Origin: Actinomycetota bacterium
GTDB lineage: Bacteria; Actinomycetota; Acidimicrobiia; Acidimicrobiales; Microtrichaceae
DNA: 64,000 bases
NCBI GenBank assembly: GCA_016703525.1
Contig: JADJBW010000002.1
Span: forward strand, 269,131-333,130
Reading direction: 5' to 3'
In this document: positions 56,960 to 64,000 of the stretch, piece after piece
Layout: each line of letters starts with the position of its first letter
Position numbering within the stretch: the stretch's first letter is position 1
Made by a program: the position numbers and the translations under genes
Notes under the pieces: generated by a model
The model's database searches: none
What the model was told of the DNA's origin: nothing
Seen by the model: only the letters and a program-made list of their open reading frames with translations

Positions 56960-58053
56960 TGTTGCGCCTCGAACGTCGTGTCGACGTGCCCAGATGGTGG
57001 ACGTGGGCGGTGCCGGTTGCATCGGTGCTCGCCGCGATGGTGCTGGGCGCGGTGCTGATCGTGTCGAGCGGGAACGACCCGCTGGACGTGTACCGCCGGA
57101 TCTTCGAGAGCGCCGTGCTCGGCTCCGGCTCGCTATCGGGCACGGTGGTCGCGGCGACGCCGCTGCTGTTCACCGGTCTCGCCGCTGCGGCCGCGTTCCG
57201 CATGGGCGTGTTCAACATCGGCGGCGAGGGTCAGTTCATCATCGGGGCGATCGCCGGGGCGGGCGTGGCACTGCGGTTCGGTGAGTCGATGGGTGCCGGC
57301 GTCATCCCGCTGATGATCGTCGCTGCGGCGGTCGCTGGAGCGCTGTGGGCGGCGATCGCCGGAGCCCTTCGGGCCTGGTTCAAGACCAACGAGATCATCA
57401 CGTCGCTGATGCTCAACTACATCGCCCTCAATATCGGCGACTACCTGATCTTCAACTCCGAGTCGTCGTGGCGGCTCCTGGAGGGGTCGGGGCGCATGTT
57501 CCCGCAGGGCAAGCCGATCGACACGTCGGCCGAGTGGCCGTTCTCGCACGTCGGGCCGGTCGACTTCCCGTTCGGCTTCTGGCTCGGCGTGATCATCGCG
57601 ATCGTCGTGTGGGTGCTCTACCGCCGCACCCGGTTCGGGTTCGAGGTGAAGGTGATCGCCGATTCACCCTCGGCGGCGACCTATGCCGGCATGCGCGCCC
57701 GGCGCACGATCGTGTCGGTCATGGCGCTGTCGGGGGCGCTCGCCGGCATCGGCGGAGCGAGCGACATCGGCGACACGCGGCACGTGTTCGATCCGAAGGG
57801 GTTGCGGCAATCGGGCTACGGCTACACGGGCATCGTCGTGGCCGCGCTGGCGCGGTTGAACCCGGTAGCGGTCGTCCCGGTCGCGCTGCTCATGGGCGGG
57901 CTCAACAACGCCGGGCGGGCCTTGCAGGGGCGTGACTTTCCCGCCGGACTGGTGGGCACGCTGCAGGGCCTCATCCTGTTTTGTGCGCTCGGCGGCGAGA
58001 TACTCGCCCGCTACCGGGTTCGTCGAGTGGCCAAGGCGGTGTTGGCGTCGTGA
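56959..58053 (+). CDS. ABC transporter permease, BMP/NupP-like
   Basis: A 364-residue permease of the branched-chain/nucleoside type with about ten hydrophobic segments. It shows FRMGVFNIGGEGQFIIGAIAG, AGALRAWFKTNEIITSLMLNYIAL and VALLMGGLNNAGRALQGRDFPA. GGAGGAG lies five bases before ATG 56959, which overlaps the ATPase stop (TGATG). Its stop overlaps the next permease. Confidence 0.92.
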   Translation: MLRLERRVDVPRWWTWAVPVASVLAAMVLGAVLIVSSGNDPLDVYRRIFESAVLGSGSLSGTVVAATPLLFTGLAAAAAFRMGVFNIGGEGQFIIGAIAGAGVALRFGESMGAGVIPLMIVAAAVAGALWAAIAGALRAWFKTNEIITSLMLNYIALNIGDYLIFNSESSWRLLEGSGRMFPQGKPIDTSAEWPFSHVGPVDFPFGFWLGVIIAIVVWVLYRRTRFGFEVKVIADSPSAATYAGMRARRTIVSVMALSGALAGIGGASDIGDTRHVFDPKGLRQSGYGYTGIVVAALARLNPVAVVPVALLMGGLNNAGRALQGRDFPAGLVGTLQGLILFCALGGEILARYRVRRVAKAVLAS

Positions 58054-59033
58054 CGGCGATCATGGTGGCGTCCGAACTCAACAACAATCTCCTGGTGGTC
58101 GTCGCTGCGTCGGCCATCTACTACGGCACGCCGCTGTTCTTCGCCGGCCTCGGCGAGGTGCTCACGGAGCGGTCCGGCGTGCTCAACCTCGGGGTCGAGG
58201 GCATGATGCTGCTCGGCGCGGTCGCGGCGTCGGTCACCTCAGCGCGAGCGCCGGGCCCCGCCTGGCTCGTGTTGATCCTTGCGCTGCTCGCCGCGATGTT
58301 CGCTGCGGCATGCGGAGCGGCCGTGCACGCGTTTGCCGTGATCACGTTGCGGGTCAACCAGACGGTGTCGGGGCTCGCCCTCACGATCCTCGCGGGCGGT
58401 GCCGGGCTCTCGTCGTACCTGGCCAACCTGTGGGAGCTGCGCGATCCGGTGCCCCACCAGTTCACGAAGCTCGACGTGTTCGGCCTCGCCGACCTTCCAG
58501 TGCTCGGGCCGGTCCTGTTCAACCAGACGCTGCTGACGTACCTCTCGTGGGTGCTTGTGGTTGCGTCGAGTTGGTACCTGTTCCGCACCCGCGCCGGGTT
58601 GCATCTTCGTGCCGTCGGCGAGTCCCCACAGACGGCCGATGCCGTCGGCATCAACGTGGTGCGCACCCGGTACGTCCATACGCTCGCGGGCGGTTCGCTC
58701 GCCGGCGTCGGCGGAGCGTGCTTCTCGCTCTCGATCGTGCCGACATGGCAGGACGGGATGACGGCCGGGCGCGGCTGGATCGCGATCGCCCTCGTGATCT
58801 TCGGCTTCTGGCGACCCGACCTGACGCTGGTGGGCGCCTACCTGTTCGGGGCGTTCTCGAGTCTCAGCCTGACCCTGCAGGCCCGCAAGGTCGAGATCTC
58901 GCCGTCGATCCTCGAGTCGATGCCGTACGTGGTGACGATCCTCGTGCTGGTCGTGGTGTCGGGCGGTTGGGCGAAGCGGCGCCTCGGAGCGCCTGCGGCA
59001 CTCGGGCTGCCGTATGAGCGCGAGGACCGCTGA
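58050..59033 (+). CDS. ABC transporter permease, BMP/NupQ-like
   Basis: A 327-residue permease forming the second half of the importer channel. Marks are FAGLGEVLTERSGVLNLGVEG, VITLRVNQTVSGLALTILAGG, and GESPQTADAVGINVVRTRYVH. GTG 58050 overlaps the preceding permease stop (GTGA). Its C-terminal end lies close to the relic repeats at 59083. The four-gene set binding protein-ATPase-permease-permease is complete. Confidence 0.92.
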   Translation: MTAIMVASELNNNLLVVVAASAIYYGTPLFFAGLGEVLTERSGVLNLGVEGMMLLGAVAASVTSARAPGPAWLVLILALLAAMFAAACGAAVHAFAVITLRVNQTVSGLALTILAGGAGLSSYLANLWELRDPVPHQFTKLDVFGLADLPVLGPVLFNQTLLTYLSWVLVVASSWYLFRTRAGLHLRAVGESPQTADAVGINVVRTRYVHTLAGGSLAGVGGACFSLSIVPTWQDGMTAGRGWIAIALVIFGFWRPDLTLVGAYLFGAFSSLSLTLQARKVEISPSILESMPYVVTILVLVVVSGGWAKRRLGAPAALGLPYEREDR

Positions 59034-59082
59034 TCGGTCGTCGCCCGCCTACCGGTTGCGCTCTTACCGGTCGGCCGCTACG

Positions 59083-59186
59083 GGGGTGAGCGCGAGGCGG
59101 TGGGAATCGAGCGACGGTGCCTGACCCATGAGCCCGCGGCGACAGGGTGACCGCGAGGTGGTGGGAACCGGGCGACGGTGCTTGAC
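59083..59186. repeat. Two 42-bp near-tandem repeats (61-bp period), relics of an adenine-deaminase 3' end
   Basis: GGGTGAGCGCGAGGCGGTGG-like sequence begins at 59084 and recurs at 59145 with about 85% identity. Related modules begin at 60564 and 61361. On the minus strand the copies read close to LALTPVAA and LAVTP, resembling the real adenine deaminase end VRFELTPVAAGA at 62296-62331. They look like duplicated 3' fragments (inference). Confidence 0.5.
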
Positions 59187-59218
59187 TCAAGTGTGTGTGT
59201 GTGTGTGTGTGTGACAAT
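59182..59218 (+). promoter_or_regulatory. Metalloprotease promoter with (GT)11.5 spacer
   Basis: TTGACT (59182-59187) and GACAAT (59213-59218) flank a GT tract at 59191-59213. The -10 is six bases before ATG 59225. The 25-base spacer is eight bases longer than the usual 17, so loss of four GT units would give optimal spacing. Confidence 0.5.
59191..59213. repeat. (GT)11.5 microsatellite
   Basis: An uninterrupted run of 23 alternating G/T bases, unusual in a GC-rich bacterial genome, occupies the promoter of the metalloprotease gene. Dinucleotide tracts of this length slip readily in replication. Confidence 0.95.
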
Positions 59219-59224
59219 CCTCGC

Positions 59225-59843
59225 ATGCGCGTGTCGTCGATTTGCGGTCGGGCCGGAGTTGTGGTCGGTGGGGTTATGGCTGTGGTCATGGCCACGGCTG
59301 GAAGCGCTGGTGCGTGGGGATTGATGCCTCGGCGGTGGGAGTGGCGGCCGGATGATTGGGCGCATTCCTGGTGCATGGCGAATGTTCCTGCCTCCAACCA
59401 GCCGCGGTATTCGCAGGCGATGCCGAGTTTGGACGCGTGGACCAACATGTCGACGTCGAGTCAGCCGTGCTCGAGCTCGACCGACGTGGTGTTTATCGAG
59501 CAACCCATAGGCGGCTTCACGAGGGTCACTGCCTGCACGGCGCCGGTGGCGGTCAGTCCGTCACTGTCTCGCTGTCAGAGTCACTGGTCGACGATCGACG
59601 TCAACCAGATCCTCGCCGATACGCCTCCCGGGCAGAGTCGCGAATGTGGATTTGAATATCCACAAGACGATTCGTCACGAGTTGGGTCACACCGTCGGTT
59701 TTGACCATACGGGACAGTCCGATTGGACGACTCATTCGACGTGGGGGGCGATGGTGTCCGGGTGGGTGCCGACCAGTTTGAACTACTTGGCGTGGATGCA
59801 GCATCAGGTCGACCATCTGAACGCCGGCGAGACGTTTCAGTGA
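59225..59843 (+). CDS. Secreted matrixin-like zinc metalloprotease, frameshifted
   Basis: The gene encodes about 205 residues. A signal peptide (VVVGGVMAVVMATAGSAGA) precedes WGLMPRRWEWRP and a Trp-, Cys- and Ser-rich segment. After LADTPPGQSR, at about 59641, one surplus base shifts the frame; the next frame reads NVDLNIHKTIRHELGHTVGF, then DHTGQSD, giving HELGHTVGFDH, the metzincin site HExxHxxGxxH. A Met-turn-like AWMQHQ follows. Such small matrixin-like peptidases are secreted by actinobacteria. ATG 59225 lies six bases after the GACAAT box. Its 3' end (HLNAGETFQ) is duplicated ahead of the following lipoprotein genes. Confidence 0.75.
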
Positions 59844-59869
59844 CCAGTGGACGAGGACGCGAGGTGTGG

Positions 59870-60512
59870 ATGATGAATGTTCGCAGGTCGGCATCGGTGG
59901 TCATCGTGGCGGGATTGATCGCCGCGGCGGGATGCGCATCCCGCGATGTCGAAGTGCGCACGGCAGGACCGAATGATGGTTCGGCCGAGGTCACGCCGGG
60001 AGAGAAGAGTGTGGCGGAGTTCTTTGCTGCTCTTGATGAGGTCGCGTTTCGCGGGATGGTGTTGGATGTTTCGCCGCTGGATTCGGAGATGTTCGAGCGG
60101 AACTTGCGATTCAAAGAGCTGAGTTCGGTGTTCGTCGGACGGTTGGTGCAGCTGGAGGACGCCGGTGTTGGCCCCCTCCATTCTCGGTCCATTCGAACCG
60201 ACTGGGAAGGACGAGCAGCGGTTGCGGGCGACGTTCGCCACCGACGCCGGTGAGCGGTCGGTGCTGCTCCCCGCAGGTACTCGGAACTCGCTCCCGGGCG
60301 GTTGGCCGGCCGACCTGTCGCCGTTGGTCGACAAGGCGCCGATTGGTGCCGAGATGCTGGTGGTCGTGGATCGAGACCGGGGCGGCGAGGAGGTCTCGGC
60401 AGTGATGGTCGCGCAGGATTGGGATGGGTCATCGGTCACCTTTGGAGTGCCCCTGCGCCCGGGCGCGACCTTTCGAGGGCTGCTTGAGGTCCTCGATCGT
60501 GCCAACGGCTGA
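59870..60512 (+). CDS. Putative lipoprotein A (tandem family), frameshifted
   Basis: A lipoprotein with signal MNVRRSASVVIVAGLIAAAG and lipobox Cys (AAGC). It continues ASRDVEVRTAGPNDGSAEV and VAEFFAALDEVAFRGMVLDVSPLD. At about 60173 a surplus C in a C5 run shifts the frame; the next frame reads SILGPFEPTGKDEQRLRATF, ATDAGERSVLLPAGTRNSLPG, WPADLSPLVDKAPIGAEML and VVVDRDRGGEEVSAVMVAQ, ending at 60512. No family is recognised. GAGG lies five bases before ATG 59870. The length is about 214 residues. Confidence 0.65.
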
Positions 60513-60674
60513 CGCCGTCGGCACGGCGCGAGCCCGAGTTGGCCCCTGAGCCCGCGGCGGCGGGGGTGACCGCGAGGTGGTGGGAACGTCGGTACGTGGG
60601 GGTTGTTGCCTCACCATCTGAACGCCGGCGAGACGTGAACAGTGAGCAGTGGACGAGAGCGCGAGGTGTGGGTG
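60513..60674. other. Duplicated spacer between lipoproteins A and B
   Basis: The spacer carries CCGAGTTGGCCCCTGAGCCC, the adenine-deaminase-tail relic from 60564, and the leader copy from 60613. A nearly identical spacer follows lipoprotein B at 61310-61466. No gene is evident. Confidence 0.55.
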
Positions 60675-61309
60675 ATGAATGTTCGCAGGTCGGTATCGGT
60701 GGTTATCGTGGCGGGATTGATCGCCGCGGTGGGATGCGCATCCCGCGATGTTGAGGTGCGCACGGCAGGACCGAATGATGGTTCGGCCGAGGTCGCGCCG
60801 GTAGAGAAGTGTGGCGGAGTTCTTTGCCATGCTGAGCGAGTTCGGCTACCGCGGGATAGTGGTAGATGCTTCGCCAATCGACGTGGGCATGATCGAGAGG
60901 TACGTTGGTCAGGAGGGGCCGCGCTCGGTGTTCGTCGGACGATTGGCACGGCTTGAGGACGCCGGCGTTGGCCCCTACCTTCTCGGTCCATTCGAACCGA
61001 CCGGGAAGGACGAGCAGCGGTTGCGCGCGACGTTCGCCACCGACGCCGGTGAGCGCTCGATACTGCTCCCCGCAGGTACTCGGAACTCCCTCCCGGCGGT
61101 TGGCGGCCGACCTGTCGCCGTTGGTCGACACGGCGCCGATTGGTGCCGAGATGCTGGTGGTCGTGGCCCGAGACCAGGGCGGCGAGGAGTTCTCGGGGAG
61201 GATGGTCGCCGAGGACTCGGACGGCTCATCGGTATCGTTCGGCCCGGGTCCGCTCCCGGGAACGAATTTCCGAGGTCTTGTCGACGCCCTCGATCGTGCC
61301 AGCGGCTGA
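60675..61309 (+). pseudogene. Putative lipoprotein B (tandem family), two frameshifts
   Basis: A paralogue of lipoprotein A with signal MNVRRSVSVVIVAGLIAAVG and a lipobox Cys. Relative to A, two bases are missing near 60808 (GTAGAGAAGTGTGG for GGAGAGAAGAGTGTGG), and two more near 61095 (CCCGGCGGTTGGCGGCC for CCCGGGCGGTTGGCCGGCC). Translated piecewise it reads VAEFFAMLSEFGYRGIVVDA, ARLEDAGVGPYLLGPFEPTG, and PADLSPLVDTAPIGAEMLVV to DALDRASG. If the indels are errors, the gene is intact. Confidence 0.6.
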
Positions 61310-61466
61310 CCCCGTCGGCACGGAGCGAGCCCGAGTTGGCCCCTGAGCCCGCGGCGGCGGGGGTGACCGCGAGGTGGTGGGAACGTCGGTACGTGTGGTT
61401 GTTGCCTCACCACCTGAACGCCGGCGAGACGTTTCAGTGAGCAGTGGACGAGGACGCGAGGTGTGG

Positions 61467-62015
61467 ATGATGAGTGTTCGCAGGTCGGTGGTTATCGTGG
61501 CGGGATTGATCGCCGCGGTGGGGTGCGCATCCCGCGATGTTGAGGTGCGCACCGGCGATGGACAGGGCGCACGGCCCGTGGCCGCGGAGGTGCACGCCGC
61601 CGAAACGGGGTCGGCGAGGTTCTTCGCTGCCCTTGACGAGGTCGCGTTTCGCGGGATGATGATCGATGCAGACCCGATGGACCCATCGGGCATCCGGCTC
61701 CTTCTGCGGATGTACGGGCCTGATTCGGTCTTCGTCAGCGGTTGGCCGGTCGATCTGTCGAGACTCGTGGCGGAAGCGCCGGTCGGGGCTGAATGGTTGG
61801 TCGTTGTCCAAAGGAAACGAGACGAGGAGTACTCGGCAACCTTGGCCGCCCTGGAGCCCAACGGGGATACGGTGTCGTTTGGAGCTGTCCTGCGTGTAGG
61901 CCGTCAAGCGAGATGGCCATGGCGGCGGCACGATCGGCGAGGATGCCCATTGCCTTCCTGGGTGCCGGGTTCGACGGAGCGGAGGCTGGGGCAAGGTGGA
62001 GCGCCCGCAGCGTAG
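61467..62015 (+). CDS. Putative lipoprotein C (tandem family), internal deletion and altered C-terminus
   Basis: The third paralogue: signal MSVRRSVVIVAGLIAAVGC with lipobox, then ASRDVEVRTGDGQGARPVAAE, RFFAALDEVAFRGMMIDADP, SVFVSGWPVDLSRLVAEAPVG and AEWLVVVQRKRDEEYSATLAA. About 56 residues present in A and B between SVFV and GWPADLS are missing without a frame change. After FGAVLRVG homology to A is lost; the last residues are encoded by unrelated sequence. The authentic end of the family (L-D/E-A/V-LDRA-like) reappears only near 62230, implying an insertion. Confidence 0.6.
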   Translation: MMSVRRSVVIVAGLIAAVGCASRDVEVRTGDGQGARPVAAEVHAAETGSARFFAALDEVAFRGMMIDADPMDPSGIRLLLRMYGPDSVFVSGWPVDLSRLVAEAPVGAEWLVVVQRKRDEEYSATLAALEPNGDTVSFGAVLRVGRQARWPWRRHDRRGCPLPSWVPGSTERRLGQGGAPAA

Positions 62016-62222
62016 CGAGGACGAACGACCTTGCGGCGGTCGAGCACCGTCAGAGGATTGCTCCTCGAAGGCCGTCGATTTCATCCTCACGTTGGGCGTC
62101 GTCTCGTCGCCAAATAGCGTGTCGGCCAACATCCTGCGCGAGGGCGTCGAGTTCGGGGCGCTTGTCGACGCACTCGCGACTCCAGCCGACCACGAGTGAT
62201 CCCGCTGATAGGTACAGCGGTG
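61902..62222. mobile_element. Unidentified ~320-bp insertion in lipoprotein C
   Basis: Sequence between FGAVLRVG (61900) and GGTCCGACCTGGTCGACGCC (62224) has no counterpart in paralogues A and B, whose 3' homology resumes after it. No clear terminal inverted repeats or transposase are visible. A + frame at 61996-62199 could encode SANILREGVEFGALVDALAT at its end, an unassigned sequence. Confidence 0.4.
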
Positions 62223-62295
62223 TCGGTCCGACCTGGTCGACGCCTCGATCACGCCAACGGCTGATCCCGTGGGTTCGGCCCGCGCTGGGTTCGGC

Positions 62296-63991
62296 TCATG
62301 CGCCGGCGGCGACGGGGGTGAGCTCGAAGCGAACGACGTCGACGAGACCGCGGTCGGTGATGCGCAGCTCCGGCAGGACCGACAGGCCGAGAAAGCTGAG
62401 CTGCATGAAAGGCGCCGGCAGGGTGATGCCCAGGTGGTGCCCGGCCTCGACCACGATATCGAGTTCGTGGTGAACCTCGGCCGATCGTCGATCCGACATG
62501 AGCCGCCGATCGGCAAACGCACCTCGGCCAGTACCTGCCGGCCAGAACCACCACCTGTCCGCCGCCGACTCCCGGAGCGGTTGACGGCGACCGCCATGTC
62601 GCTGGGGCCGTCGGGCCCGATGCCGCCGACCACCATGCAGTTGTGGGCGTCGTGCGACCGTCGAGGCGATCAGCCGCAGCTGGCCGAAGCCGCCAGACGT
62701 AGCTGAGCCCGATGCGACCGTCCGGCGGTGGCGCTCGACACAGGCGATGGAAGCGATGCCGGCGCCGGGGTCGGCGGGGTCCAGCGTGAGGTGCGATGTG
62801 GTCAACGAACCGGCGTGACGCCGATCACCTTCGCCTCGTCCTGCGGGCGGGGTCAGGGGAGCTCGTCGGCGGTCGCAGCGGTCGAGGTGCATGACCGGTG
62901 CATCGATTCCGGCGGGCCGGTCCTCGACCACGCCGTCGATGACCCGCCCGAGGCGCGACGACCCAGCGGCGCTGCCGCACCTGCGCGGGTTCCCAGGAAC
63001 CGAGCCGGTCGAAGCCACGACCGTCGGCTTGGTAGCCCGGGCGCGAGATGACCCAGGTGCGTGAAGCCGTGATAGGCCGCCGGATTGGTCGACGCCGCCA
63101 TCACGATCGCATCGGCTTCCGAGACCCCGGCGGCGACGGCGAGGCGAATGCAATCGTTGACGACCGAGCGTGTGCAGCGTGTCGGGCGTCGTCGGTGCAG
63201 AAGGCGATCAGGTCGGTGCCGCCGCTGCGCACCATCGGGATCAGGTCGTGCAGGTTCTGCGACGCCGTCCCTGGCGGATGAACACCCAGACGCCTTTCAT
63301 CCGCTTCTCGATCGGCTCAGCCAGTTCGGTGCACTCGTGGTCCGATCCGACCCCGGCGGCCAGGTATTGCTCGAGGGGTCGGCCTCGTAGCCCCGGCGTG
63401 GCCGTCGACGCGGCGGCTTCCGGCGGTCGCAATGCGGGCGAGCATCTCGGGTCGCCACCGCCGATGACGCGGATAGTTCACGACCTCGGCGACGCCGATG
63501 GCGCCATGGCCGTCGAGCAGTTCGGCGTCCCCGGTGGATGGAGTTCGGCCCCGGACGACCCGAAGGGCGACGCCGGCACGCACGACGAGGCGCACACCGG
63601 AAGTGGAACGGCAGGTCCGCGCCAAGGCGACGAGGGCTGCCACGCCGGGGACGCCGAACACGTCGGCGATCTCCGTGCGGTCGGCCCGCCACCGCTGTCG
63701 TGCCGTGGGCGGAATGCGCGGACGAACTCGTCGACCCAGAGCTTGGTGGACTCCCAGGTGCATGTGGGCATCGACGGAAACCGGGGGTGAGCGCAGCGCC
63801 GCCCACGTCCACGACCTCGACCGCATCGCGTGGACCTGAGCCGACGATCGCACCGTCGGCGATGGCCAGCTCGGTATCGGTCCAATCCGGACGGACGGGA
63901 CGAAGAGACGTCCGCCGGTGATCAACAGGTCGGCCGGCTCGTCGCCTCGGGCGACGGCGAGTCCTCGTGGAGTCACGGATGGTCGTGCCAT
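62296..63991 (-). pseudogene. ade: Adenine deaminase, read in many frames
   Basis: Fragments in all three minus-strand frames together spell an adenine deaminase (adenine to hypoxanthine). The start is MARPSVTPRGLAVARGDEPA at ATG 63991, then LLITGGRLFVPSVR and VDVGGAALTPGF. VDAHMHLESTKLWVDEFVRA spans two frames. Then HGTTAV, EIADVFGVPGVAALVALA, GAIGVAEVVNYP, ATPGLRGRPLEQYLAAGVGS, DHECTELAEPIEKRMKGVWVF, IRQG, HDAHNCMVVGGIGPDGPSD, and the C-terminus LSFLGLSVLPELRITDRGLV to VRFELTPVAAGA. At least eight frame changes are needed. The gene reaches near the window edge; the breaks may be errors. Its role in purine breakdown fits the importer and deaminase operon. Confidence 0.75.
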
Positions 63992-64000
63992 CGGCGAACC

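Larger units (their letters stand above)
59813..61466. repeat. Three copies of a ~60-bp leader ahead of lipoprotein paralogues (unit ~800 bp)
   Basis: The leader ACC(A/C)CTGAACGCCGGCGAGACG through CGCGAGGTGTGG lies at 59813-59872, 60613-60674 and 61409-61466. Each copy precedes a lipoprotein gene, and lipoprotein starts are 805 and 792 bases apart. The leader encodes the protease C-terminus in copy 1 and is non-coding in copies 2 and 3, so an ~800-bp unit was tandemly duplicated. Confidence 0.8.

Noticed and set aside
59083..61400. Repeats as a CRISPR array
   Set aside because: The copies are irregularly spaced, contain gene parts and have no uniform spacers or cas genes.

Overview
The window is very GC-rich, with few recognisable Shine-Dalgarno sites and many genes that begin 6-8 bases after a TANNNT box. 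Gene content (DUF222/HNH endonuclease with an actinobacterial SOS box, a sortase-type LATTG surface protein, FHA protein, luciferase-like oxidoreductase, Lrp/AsnC and TetR regulators, acyl-CoA enzymes, phosphatidylcholine synthase) suggests an actinobacterium, probably of the Acidimicrobiia (Ilumatobacter-like). That placement is inference. No tRNA, rRNA, CRISPR array, prophage or intact insertion sequence was recognised.

Layout. 1-8.6 kb: a TPP enzyme cut by the window edge, a broken secreted SdrD_B/RCC1-repeat protein, a biotin-dependent carboxyltransferase convergent with an acyl-CoA ligase, a flavin-binding protein, a flavodoxin-like protein and a DUF1385 membrane protein. 8.56-11.2 kb: a persulfide-response operon (CstR-type repressor with its operator, persulfide dioxygenase-rhodanese, TauE exporter). 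11.3-17.2 kb: class III aminotransferase, two SDR enzymes, an Lrp regulator, an AI-2E-type permease and small proteins. 17.3-26.6 kb: LATTG-anchored SdrD_B protein, acyltransferase, UppP, phosphatidylcholine synthase, TetR, HemW-like radical SAM protein, class I fumarase, DUF4126. 26.6-40.2 kb: CoA transferase, SOS-controlled HNH protein, MFS/FHA/6-phosphogluconolactonase/kelch group, TetR, GGDEF-EAL protein, SpoIID-like protein, Maf, dihydrouridine synthase.

40.3-64 kb is the most interesting part: a nitrogen-heterocycle (purine/hydantoin/ureide) catabolic island. It holds a dihydropyrimidinase with diaminopropionate ammonia-lyase, two further PLP lyase-like enzymes, a luciferase-like oxidoreductase, an SsnA-like aminohydrolase, a 2Fe-2S/molybdopterin hydroxylase fusion, two different N-carbamoyl hydrolases, an 8-oxoguanine-deaminase-like enzyme, a four-gene BMP/nucleoside-type ABC importer, and at the right edge an adenine deaminase read in many frames. 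The genes suggest import of purines or nucleosides, deamination, ring hydroxylation, ring opening, decarbamoylation, and release of ammonia and pyruvate. Between importer and adenine deaminase lies a rapidly changing block: a matrixin-like metalloprotease behind a (GT)11.5 microsatellite promoter, and three tandem lipoprotein paralogues on an ~800-bp duplication unit.

Conserved genes are interrupted by single-base frameshifts at about 214, 7231, 13350, 36153, 39815 and 43064, and far more densely after 59.6 kb and in the RCC1 gene. Sequence error is a strong alternative to real gene loss and should be settled before any of these are called pseudogenes.
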